From Gammaproteobacteria bacterium (lineage in GTDB: Bacteria; Pseudomonadota; Gammaproteobacteria; Pseudomonadales; Pseudomonadaceae): a DNA stretch of 7,085 nucleotides. The stretch spans positions 1 through 7,085 of the forward strand of contig JAAZCO010000185.1 in assembly GCA_012513235.1 (NCBI GenBank), written 5' to 3'. Made by a program: the position numbers and the translations under genes. Below are positions 1-5,592 of the stretch, piece by piece (position 1 is the first letter of the stretch; each line of letters starts with the position of its first letter). Under the pieces are notes generated by a model, which worked only from the letters and a program-made list of their open reading frames with translations, ran no database searches and had not been told where the DNA came from.

Positions 1-746
1 ACCTCACCGCACAAGTCAAAGCGCTAAATATTGATATTCGCTACAACACCGAAGCCACTCCGCAATTGCTCAGCAGCTTAAATGCAGATCAAGTCTTTGT
101 GGCGACGGGTGCGAAACGTGATGCCCCAAGTATTACGGGTGCGGATATGAAGCATGTGTGGAGTGGTGATGAACTGCGCCGCTTGATGACCGGTGATCGT
201 GCTGACGAGATTGCGAAAAACAAACTCTCGCTGACACAACGCACCATGATGAAAGCCGGTAGCCTCAGTGGTGCGACCAACAGTCGTGAAGCACTGCAAG
301 GTTTATCTAAGCTGTGGATGCCACTGGGTAAAAAAGTGGTGATTGTCGGTGGTGGCCTAGTAGGACTGGAACTGGCTGAGTTCTTAATCGAACGCGGGCG
401 CAACGTCACCGTGCTAGAGCCCGGCCCTTCTTTAGGTGCTGAGCTGTCGATTGTGCGCCGCTGGCGTGTCCTAGACAACCTGAATGATCACAACGTACCG
501 ATGCTGACACACTGTGCAGTCACCTCGATCGATAAAGACCAGGTGCACTACCAAGATCAAGACGGTAACGCACACAGCATCCCCGCTAACTCAGTAGTGC
601 TAGCAGTGGGCGCCAGTCCAGATCACAGCTTGGCAGATAACCTCAACTCACGCGGCTTTAGCACCGTGACTATTGGTGACTGCGATACGCTGGGCTATAT
701 CGAAGGTGCTTTAAGCAGTGGCACTAGTGCTGCACTAGCTTTATAG
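1..746 (+). CDS. FAD/NAD(P)-dependent oxidoreductase, OYE/2,4-dienoyl-CoA reductase type (C-terminal part, 5' end cut off)
   Basis: The reading frame is open from base 3, so the gene begins before the window; 247 residues and the stop (TAG 744-746) are seen. Visible motifs, counted in the fragment: VFVATGA at 31-37, typical of two-dinucleotide-binding flavoproteins; a Rossmann fold beginning VVIVGGGLVGLELAEF at 112-127 with an acidic residue (E139) ending the second strand, which usually favours NADH over NADPH; VLAVGA at 199-204; and a closing FAD motif IGDCD at 224-228 followed by GYIEGAL. This order, with the roughly 60-residue insert between the ATG motif and the Rossmann fold, matches the C-terminal half of long (about 650-700 residue) NADH:flavin oxidoreductases such as 2,4-dienoyl-CoA reductase and the bile-acid enzymes BaiCD/BaiH. 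The N-terminal TIM barrel with FMN and the Fe-S cluster would lie upstream and is not visible. The likely role is reduction of an enoyl or dienoyl C=C bond; the substrate is unknown. It converges on the ligase operon. Confidence 0.82.
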   Translation, partial: LTAQVKALNIDIRYNTEATPQLLSSLNADQVFVATGAKRDAPSITGADMKHVWSGDELRRLMTGDRADEIAKNKLSLTQRTMMKAGSLSGATNSREALQGLSKLWMPLGKKVVIVGGGLVGLELAEFLIERGRNVTVLEPGPSLGAELSIVRRWRVLDNLNDHNVPMLTHCAVTSIDKDQVHYQDQDGNAHSIPANSVVLAVGASPDHSLADNLNSRGFSTVTIGDCDTLGYIEGALSSGTSAALAL

Positions 747-763
747 ACTGGATTAACAGCAAC

Positions 764-795
764 AAAAAAGGGCGATTTAAAAATCGCCCTTTTTT
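764..795. terminator. Bidirectional Rho-independent terminator between convergent genes
   Basis: The arms AAAAAAGGGCGATTT (764-778) and AAATCGCCCTTTTTT (781-795) are perfect inverted repeats with AA between them; in RNA the GGGCGAT/ATCGCCC core would close a short A/U-rich loop. A T-run follows the stem on each strand. It lies 17 nt after the stop of the + strand oxidoreductase and about 70 nt after the stop of the - strand ligase, so it can end both transcripts. Confidence 0.9.
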
Positions 796-832
796 ATGTC
801 ATTTACTCAGCAGTGATTGGGTTTTGAACTCA

Positions 833-857
833 ACCTGCACCTTAAATAGATGCAGGC
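833..857 (-). other. Possible 3' hairpin just after the ligase gene
   Basis: Read on the - strand, GCCTGCAT and GTGCAGGT can form 8 pairs (two of them G-U) around a 9-nt loop, starting 10 nt after the ligase stop codon. No T-run follows, so it is not a standard terminator; it could be a 3' stem that protects the mRNA, or chance. Confidence 0.3.
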
Positions 858-867
858 TCTTAGACTA

Positions 868-2544
868 CTAATCTAAGCCCGTAAACTCCTTGCGTACTTG
901 GGCTTTCTTCAGCTTACCCGTGGCATTGCGCTGCAGTGGCTGTTGTGCAAACCAAATTCGCTCTGGCAGCTTATAGGCCGCTAAACGCTCAGCCATAAAG
1001 GTGCGTAAACTTTCTTCAGTGACACCCGACTCGCTACGTACCACCATCCCTACTGTCTCGCCAAAGTTGGCATCGGGCAGCATAAATACCGCAGCTTCAT
1101 CCACATCAGGATGCTCACATACGCAATGCTCTACTTCAACCGCAGAGATGTTTTCGCCACCGCGAATAATAATATCCTTGATGCGGTCGGTGATATACAG
1201 CATGCCATGCTCATTGAGATAACCCACATCACCGGTAAAGAACCAGCCATCCTTCATCACTTCTGCAGTGTCCTGTGGCTTATTCCAATAGCCGCTCATC
1301 AGTGCTGAAGTACGCAGCCAAATCGGACCACTGGTACCCGTAGCAACAGGCGCATCAGGGCTGTCACCGATGATAATTTCCACCAGCGGTAACGGCCAGC
1401 CCACCGACTCCGGGAAGGCCATAAACTGATTACCGCCATGTGCAGCACAAATACCATTACTTTCCGTCATGCCATAACCATTACCCGACAGCGCCATAGG
1501 CTTACTCTCGAGCAACTTGTCCAGCAAGGCCCGCGACGCAGCACTGCCACCCAACCCTAAAGCAAATAAGGTATCGGTGTCTGAACTGGCAAATCGTTCG
1601 CTATGGATGAGCTGCTGCATCATGGTCGGCACACCCGCAAACTGGGTAACCTTTTCATCGCGAATGGTATTGATCGCGTCGTCCACATCCCATTTATAGA
1701 TAATCACCAAACGGCGACCACTGCGCAGCGCACTCATAAATTGCGAGAGTAAACCGCTGACATGGAACATGGGATAAGCCAAGAGCATAGTCGGCTGCAA
1801 ACCAGACTCCAGCAGCGGCCGAACCCGCTCCTCTGAAGTCATATAAGCCAGCGCGCCTTGGAAATCCAAAGCATAGAGCGCCTGACACACCGCCTTATGA
1901 CTGGAGACCACACCCTTAGCTTGCCCTGTAGTCCCTGAGGTGTACAAAATCAACGCAGGATCTTCAGGGTTAGGACTGGCCAACACTGCTTCTTCTGGCG
2001 CATGCGTGAGCATACTCACCCAGCTACGATCACCGGGACGAAGCGGTGTTTCATCAGCGACCACAATCGTAATATCATCACTCAAACCCTTGAGTAACTC
2101 ATAACGCTGCGGATCACAAAATACAACACGCGCGCCACAATCTTTAATGGCATACAGCAATTCTTCTGCGGTACTCCAACTGTTGATCGGGACTGGAATC
2201 GCACCCACCTGCACCGCTGCCATAAAGGAAATCATCCAGGCTGGACGGTTACGCATGGCAATCGCCACACGATCGCCTTTGCCCACTGCTAACTCTTTTT
2301 GTAAGGCCGCAGTTATTTTGTCAGCTTTAGTAAAAAACTCATTGTAGGTGTAGCTCTGTCCTTGCCAGCGCACAAAGGGTTTAGGGCCATGTTCACGACC
2401 GGCTTGCAGGGCTTCAACAAGATTAAGAGGGGCTTTGGAGAACTCAGGGATACCCTGCTCACCTTTGACAATGGCAAAAGGTGAGGCCTCATGGATTAAC
2501 TGGCCCCATGCTTGACGCCAACCATTCATTTGTTCACTTATCAT
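868..2544 (-). CDS. Acyl-CoA ligase (class I adenylate-forming, fatty/steroid acid CoA synthetase family)
   Basis: A 558-residue protein, a usual full length for AMP-forming acyl-CoA ligases; it activates a carboxylic acid to acyl-AMP and then to the CoA thioester, in the cytoplasm. Motifs in order: P-loop YTSGTTGQAKG at 201-211 (the usual proline of TSGTTGxPKG is alanine here); PMFHVSG at 258-264; GYGMTE at 356-361; WFFTGDVG at 434-441; DRIKD at 453-457 with the hinge region; RGGENIS at 461-467; and NATGK at 540-544, whose K544 is the expected adenylation lysine. All core catalytic elements are present. It is the last gene of a three-gene operon, 11 nt after the second acyl-CoA dehydrogenase. 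The chosen ATG has AAAGGGA (2553-2559) upstream, overlapping the TAA of the previous gene, which suggests coupled translation; an in-frame ATG at codon 6 is a less likely start. The substrate cannot be read from the sequence; the paired dehydrogenases next door suggest a steroid side chain or other bulky acid. Confidence 0.9.
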   Translation of the reverse strand: MISEQMNGWRQAWGQLIHEASPFAIVKGEQGIPEFSKAPLNLVEALQAGREHGPKPFVRWQGQSYTYNEFFTKADKITAALQKELAVGKGDRVAIAMRNRPAWMISFMAAVQVGAIPVPINSWSTAEELLYAIKDCGARVVFCDPQRYELLKGLSDDITIVVADETPLRPGDRSWVSMLTHAPEEAVLASPNPEDPALILYTSGTTGQAKGVVSSHKAVCQALYALDFQGALAYMTSEERVRPLLESGLQPTMLLAYPMFHVSGLLSQFMSALRSGRRLVIIYKWDVDDAINTIRDEKVTQFAGVPTMMQQLIHSERFASSDTDTLFALGLGGSAASRALLDKLLESKPMALSGNGYGMTESNGICAAHGGNQFMAFPESVGWPLPLVEIIIGDSPDAPVATGTSGPIWLRTSALMSGYWNKPQDTAEVMKDGWFFTGDVGYLNEHGMLYITDRIKDIIIRGGENISAVEVEHCVCEHPDVDEAAVFMLPDANFGETVGMVVRSESGVTEESLRTFMAERLAAYKLPERIWFAQQPLQRNATGKLKKAQVRKEFTGLD

Positions 2545-2555
2545 TGTTTTTCCCT

Positions 2556-3704
2556 TTAATGTGTCTCAGCAAACAACTGCTGCGCCATTCGACCGTATCG
2601 CTCGCAGTGGAAATCACTGTCGCCAAATAACACCTGTGCCACGCGCGAACGCTTAAGATACAGACCCAAATCATATTCATCAGTCACACCGATACCACCG
2701 TGCATTTGCACTGCTTCACGGCTGATCTTATGCGCCGCTTCACCCACTTTCCATTTGGCTAAACTGACCATTTGCTGGCGATGTTCTGTACTGCAGGCAG
2801 CATCATTGAGCGCTTCAAAACCTGCCATTACAGCGCTGCGCGCCAACTCAAGCTCAACCATCATCCATGCAGCTCGGTGTTGTAAGGCCTGAAAACTACC
2901 AATCGCCGCACCAAACTGCGTACGGGTTTTTAAATACTCGACGGTCATTTCGAACATCACAGCAGTCGCACCGAGTAACTCAGCGGCAATACAGGCAGCG
3001 CCACGATCCAAAACGTGTTCAAGTTGCGCTTGCGCATCACCCGAACCAATGCGCGCAGAAGCAGGTAGCTGTACAGCATGCAAAGACACGCGCGCGTGAT
3101 TTCTTGAATCAAGCAAATGCATGGGCTCAATTTCTAAGCCGTGTGTATCAGCAGGCACTAAAAATAATGCGGTCTCACCCGATGACATACGACCAGCCAC
3201 CAACAATGCATCAGCATGCTGCGCATCTGGCACCCATAAATCTTCACCACCTAACACAAAACCATCACCCTGCTCGCTGACTTCAACATCCAAGTGCTCA
3301 GGGTGGAAACGATCTTTACCTTGGGTCGCCAAAGCAAAACGCTGCTGGCCTTCAATCAATAATGGCAGTAATTCAGCACGCTGTGCTTCAGTCCCAACCT
3401 CATCAATCAATGAGGCACAGAGCACGACCGATGACAATAAAGGCGCGGCAGTTAAATTGCGGCCCATATTTTCAAACACCGGGGCAAAACCTTGGAAACC
3501 AAATTCCAAGCCACCATAGGCTTCTGGTAGCGCAATACCACCCCAGCCGAACTCAAGCATTTGCTGCCAAACTTGGGTATCAAAACCTTCAGGAAGCTGT
3601 TGATCTCGTATGCGTCGTTGTTCACTGACAGGCGAGCGTGCAGCTAAAAAATCACGCGCACTGTCGTCCAGTTGTTGTTGTTCTTCGTTATATACCAGAC
3701 TCAC
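2556..3704 (-). CDS. Acyl-CoA dehydrogenase, probable non-catalytic partner subunit of a heteromeric enzyme
   Basis: A 382-residue acyl-CoA dehydrogenase-like flavoprotein. The N-terminal helical domain begins YNEEQQQLDDSARDFLA; WGGIALPEAYGG is at 54-65; the C-terminal domain carries RTQFG at 261-265, FQALQH at 271-276 and QMHGGIGVTDEYDLGLYLKR at 333-352, which are the FAD and dimer contacts of the family. The two places where the catalytic base normally sits look empty: the region matching the C-terminal Glu of medium-chain enzymes reads LFGDSDFHCER (359-369), and the helix position used by isovaleryl-type enzymes is G235 in my alignment by eye. The mid-domain FAD/substrate motif (CxTEPxAGSD) is also absent; the text there is FALATQGK (123-130). 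This is the pattern of the smaller subunit in alpha2-beta2 dehydrogenases such as mycobacterial ChsE1-ChsE2 and ChsE4-ChsE5. It starts at GTG (3704-3702), preceded by a perfect AGGAGG. It lies 9 nt after its presumed partner gene. Confidence 0.88.
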   Translation of the reverse strand: MSLVYNEEQQQLDDSARDFLAARSPVSEQRRIRDQQLPEGFDTQVWQQMLEFGWGGIALPEAYGGLEFGFQGFAPVFENMGRNLTAAPLLSSVVLCASLIDEVGTEAQRAELLPLLIEGQQRFALATQGKDRFHPEHLDVEVSEQGDGFVLGGEDLWVPDAQHADALLVAGRMSSGETALFLVPADTHGLEIEPMHLLDSRNHARVSLHAVQLPASARIGSGDAQAQLEHVLDRGAACIAAELLGATAVMFEMTVEYLKTRTQFGAAIGSFQALQHRAAWMMVELELARSAVMAGFEALNDAACSTEHRQQMVSLAKWKVGEAAHKISREAVQMHGGIGVTDEYDLGLYLKRSRVAQVLFGDSDFHCERYGRMAQQLFAETH

Positions 3705-3709
3705 ATAAA

Positions 3710-3715
3710 CCTCCT
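3710..3715 (-). promoter_or_regulatory. Strong ribosome binding site fixing a GTG start
   Basis: AGGAGG on the - strand lies 5 nt before the GTG start of the second dehydrogenase and overlaps the TAG stop of the first (3716-3714). An ATG two bases upstream of the GTG (3706-3704) is followed at once by TGA, so it cannot be the start of the protein; this makes GTG the only sensible choice. Confidence 0.8.
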
Positions 3716-4904
3716 ATTTTCCTTCCGGAAGCCCAAGAACACGTTTAGAGATCACGTTTAACTGGACCTCTGAGGTACCCCCAGCAATCGCTTGTGAAAA
3801 CGCATTCAGCCAAGTGTTAGTCAGCGCAAGCTGCTGATCACTGAAGGCTGAACCTTCCCAACCCAAGGCACGGCGACCCATCACGTCGAGCAACACTTCA
3901 AACTTATTCTTCTCTTGTTCGCTGTGCACCAGCTTCTGGATTGCCGCCATAGAGGAGATATCTTGGCGAGCACGAGCGGCTTCATTTAAACGACGCTGAG
4001 TCAGCTCAAAGGCATGCTCATCCATACGCAACGCCATGGCGCGCTGAAAGAGTGCAATATCGCTATGCTCTTGCGGCTCAGGCAGGTATTCAAATAAAGT
4101 TTCGAGTAGGCTGAAATGTGTTGGCAGGCTGATTTCACTGAACTTAGACATAGCGCGGCGTTCGTGACCTAACAACTCTTTGGCCAGCGCCCAACCTTCG
4201 TTGATCTCACCAATCAACTGCGTTTTCGGTACGCGCACATCGTCAAAGAACACTTGGCAGAAACTGGACTTACCGCTGATCAAATCAATCGGTGTCGGTG
4301 TGACACCAGCAGACTTCATATCCAAGACGATAAGACTGATACCGGCATGTTTGGGCTCTTTCGGGCCGGTGCGCACAAGCGCATACATCCAGTCTGATTT
4401 GTCACCATAAGAGGTCCAAATCTTGGTGCCGTTGATCACCAGATCATCGCCATCAACACGTGCTGCAGTTTGCAGGCTCGCTAAATCAGAACCGGCATTG
4501 GGCTCTGAGAAGCCCTGGCACCAACGTACTTCGCCACGTGCCATGGGCGGTAATAATTCACGTTTTTGTTCTTCAGTACCAAACTCAAGCAAGACTGGAC
4601 CTAACATCCATATACCCAAGTTGATTTGTGGTGGGCGGCAACGCAACTTACGCATTTCTGTTTCTAGAACCGTGGTTTGCTCAGGAGTCAGACCACCTCC
4701 ACCGTATTCCACAGGCCAGCTTGGACAAAACCAGCCCTTGTCACGCATGCGCTCAAACCACAATCGCTGGTCATCGTTTGTAAACTCTATTTCACGTCCA
4801 CCCCAAACCATTTCATCTGCTGGCATCAGCCCACGCATGGATATTGGGCAATTCTCTTCCAGCCACTCACGTACAGTGTGGCGGAACTCTTCTATGTTGT
4901 TCAT
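3714..4904 (-). CDS. Acyl-CoA dehydrogenase, probable catalytic subunit of a heteromeric enzyme
   Basis: A 396-residue acyl-CoA dehydrogenase, FAD-dependent, which makes the alpha,beta double bond in an acyl-CoA. It opens with a helical domain (MNNIEEFRHTVREWLEENCP), then WPVEYGGGGL at 63-72; FSEPNAGSDLASLQT at 132-146 (FAD and substrate binding); GTKIWTSYGDKSDWMYALVRT at 159-179; GWALAKELLGHER at 237-249; and IAGGTSEVQLNVISKRVLGLP at 373-393. The C-terminal Glu of medium-chain enzymes is replaced (AGGTSE rather than YEGTSQ), while E248 in LLGHER sits where the catalytic base of FadE26/ChsE4-type enzymes is described. It is the first gene of the operon, followed 9 nt later by an unequal dehydrogenase that lacks this Glu, so the two probably assemble into one enzyme. 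The start ATG has a modest GGGA-type site (4913-4910). Relatives act on CoA esters of steroid side chains; other bulky acyl-CoAs are possible. Confidence 0.9.
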   Translation of the reverse strand: MNNIEEFRHTVREWLEENCPISMRGLMPADEMVWGGREIEFTNDDQRLWFERMRDKGWFCPSWPVEYGGGGLTPEQTTVLETEMRKLRCRPPQINLGIWMLGPVLLEFGTEEQKRELLPPMARGEVRWCQGFSEPNAGSDLASLQTAARVDGDDLVINGTKIWTSYGDKSDWMYALVRTGPKEPKHAGISLIVLDMKSAGVTPTPIDLISGKSSFCQVFFDDVRVPKTQLIGEINEGWALAKELLGHERRAMSKFSEISLPTHFSLLETLFEYLPEPQEHSDIALFQRAMALRMDEHAFELTQRRLNEAARARQDISSMAAIQKLVHSEQEKNKFEVLLDVMGRRALGWEGSAFSDQQLALTNTWLNAFSQAIAGGTSEVQLNVISKRVLGLPEGK

Positions 4905-4914
4905 AGGCTTCCCG

Positions 4915-4946
4915 CTTGTTACACAAGGTTAATGGACATTAAGTCC
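4915..4946. promoter_or_regulatory. Two inverted repeats in the leader of the dehydrogenase-ligase operon (operator candidates)
   Basis: CTTGT-TAC-ACAAG (4915-4927) and GGAC-ATTAA-GTCC (4934-4946) are two perfect 13-nt inverted repeats, 6 nt apart, beginning 10 nt upstream of the first start codon of the operon. Spacing and position suit a repressor site (TetR-type regulators often control acyl-CoA dehydrogenase operons) or, for the first, a small hairpin in the mRNA just before the ribosome binding site. No convincing -35/-10 pair was found next to them. Short repeats of this size also arise by chance. Confidence 0.35.
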
Positions 4947-5050
4947 GGTCTATTATTGTTGTCTTAATAACCATAACGGTGTGGTGAGCTGCCTGCCCTT
5001 TACAGATCAACAAGCAAAGCTACCAGCAGCATGCTAACAAAGCCGTAAAG

Positions 5051-5082
5051 GCTCGAACTGACACTTGAATGCCAGCTCGAGC
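5051..5082 (-). terminator. Strong RNA hairpin after the small exported-peptide gene, probable terminator or 3' stabiliser
   Basis: On the - strand GCTCGAGCTGGCA pairs along its whole length with TGTCAGTTCGAGC: 13 pairs, two of them G-U, around a 6-nt loop (TTCAAG). In the + strand transcript those two pairs would be A-C mismatches, so the structure is built for the - strand RNA. It begins 21 nt after the stop codon of the 60-residue gene and is followed by CTTTACGGCTTTGTT, which is only moderately T-rich. It therefore separates the small gene from the dehydrogenase operon, but whether it terminates transcription or protects the 3' end is open. Confidence 0.6.
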
Positions 5083-5103
5083 AACTATTACGTTGTTGAG
5101 CAC

Positions 5104-5286
5104 TTACCAGTTCTGTAAGGGAAAGTAAGCAGCTGACAAATTTTGTGGCATTACACACTGTTTAGGATTGACCTCACAGACTTGTGCAATAGATGAAGTA
5201 CCCGTTGGCGTCAGCACAACAGTGGCACTTAGGGCCAGAAAGAATCCAGCTACGATACATCCAAAGGTTAGTTTTTTTATTTTCAT
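5104..5286 (-). CDS. Small exported peptide of unknown function (60 residues, two cysteines)
   Basis: I do not recognise this protein. It has the plan of an exported peptide: a basic start (MKIKK), a hydrophobic stretch at about 6-25 (including CIVAGFFLALSATVVL), and a plausible signal peptidase I site after SIA at residue 34. The mature part would be about 26 residues, with two cysteines (C37 and C44, CEVNPKQC) that could form a disulphide loop, and a hydrophobic end AYFPLQNW. Charges in the mature part balance. Evidence that it is a real gene: an excellent ribosome binding site GGAGGA (5296-5291) 4 nt before the ATG, its own gap of about 240 bases upstream beyond a terminator, and a strong hairpin after its stop. 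Alternatives: it stays as a single membrane helix with the C-terminus outside, or the frame is chance. C10 in LTFGC is too close to the N-terminus to be a lipoprotein site. Confidence 0.62.
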   Translation of the reverse strand: MKIKKLTFGCIVAGFFLALSATVVLTPTGTSSIAQVCEVNPKQCVMPQNLSAAYFPLQNW

Positions 5287-5290
5287 TATT

Positions 5291-5296
5291 TCCTCC
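5291..5296 (-). promoter_or_regulatory. Ribosome binding site of the small exported-peptide gene
   Basis: GGAGGA on the - strand, 4 nt before the ATG at 5286. A near-consensus site at the right distance is the main reason to treat this short frame as a gene. Confidence 0.7.
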
Positions 5297-5311
5297 GCTA
5301 CATTCGCTTTT

Positions 5312-5529
5312 CATAAGCTTATGTGAGGCCTGAGCTGCAACCCACAACTTTTCACCTCAACTCCAAGGTACTCCCGCCTCTGTACCAATGCGTCATCTAA
5401 ATGGACTAGTTTGAAAAATACCTGCTCACATCCATATTAATATGGCCACAGCCACAGTTGGGCACATAGACTACAGAGTCATCGCGCCTGGCAAACACGA
5501 CATAAGTCGTAAAAAAACCAATGTATTGG
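5312..5529. promoter_or_regulatory. Intergenic stretch with a series of short palindromes, upstream of the small gene
   Basis: The roughly 300 bases between the small gene and DUF1329 hold no coding frame I can support. They hold several short inverted repeats: CATAAGCTTATG (5312-5323, perfect, 26 nt before the small gene's start); GGTAC/GTACC around 10 nt (5367-5386); CCATATTAATATGG (5432-5445, perfect 14 nt); ACGAC-ATAA-GTCGT (5497-5510); and CCAAT-GT-ATTGG (5518-5529). The promoter of the small gene must lie here if it has its own, but I see no clear -35/-10 pair. The palindromes are candidate regulator sites; some may be chance in this AT-rich DNA. Confidence 0.35.
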
Positions 5530-5530
5530 C

Positions 5531-5570
5531 ATAAAAAAAGCCGCCTACTTTATTCAAGCAGGCGGCTTTT
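5531..5570 (-). terminator. Rho-independent terminator after DUF1329
   Basis: On the - strand AAAAGCCGCCT (5570-5560) pairs with AGGCGGCTTTT (5546-5536) around a 13-nt loop, followed by a further run of T to 5533. It starts 22 nt after the DUF1329 stop and ends the DUF1302-DUF1329 unit. Confidence 0.9.
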
Positions 5571-5592
5571 GTACTGGCGAACGTATTAGAGT

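Noticed and set aside
89..478. A 129-codon frame on the - strand opposite the flavin oxidoreductase
   Set aside because: The + strand frame carries clear FAD and NAD motifs; this Ser/Arg/Pro-rich frame is its shadow.
817..833. Small stem TTGGGTT-TTG-AACTCAA on the + strand
   Set aside because: Seven weak pairs, downstream of an already strong terminator; no role can be argued.
2867..3628. Overlapping open frames of 88-137 codons on the + strand
   Set aside because: They lie antisense to a well-supported acyl-CoA dehydrogenase, have low-complexity compositions rich in His/Gln or Ser/Asn/Pro, and show no domain or good ribosome binding site.
4423..4967. Open frames of 169 and 96 codons on the + strand
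   Set aside because: They are antisense to the first dehydrogenase, Ser/Pro/Arg-rich, and explained as the mirror of a real coding frame.
4933..4968. Eleven-codon frame on the + strand beginning ATGGACATTAAG
   Set aside because: There is no credible ribosome binding site at the right distance, it overlaps the inverted repeats upstream of the operon, and it is too short to support.
5497..5510. ACGAC-ATAA-GTCGT as a terminator
   Set aside because: It is followed by A on the + strand, and the T-run precedes it on the - strand, so it lacks the needed U-tract; no gene ends here on the + strand.
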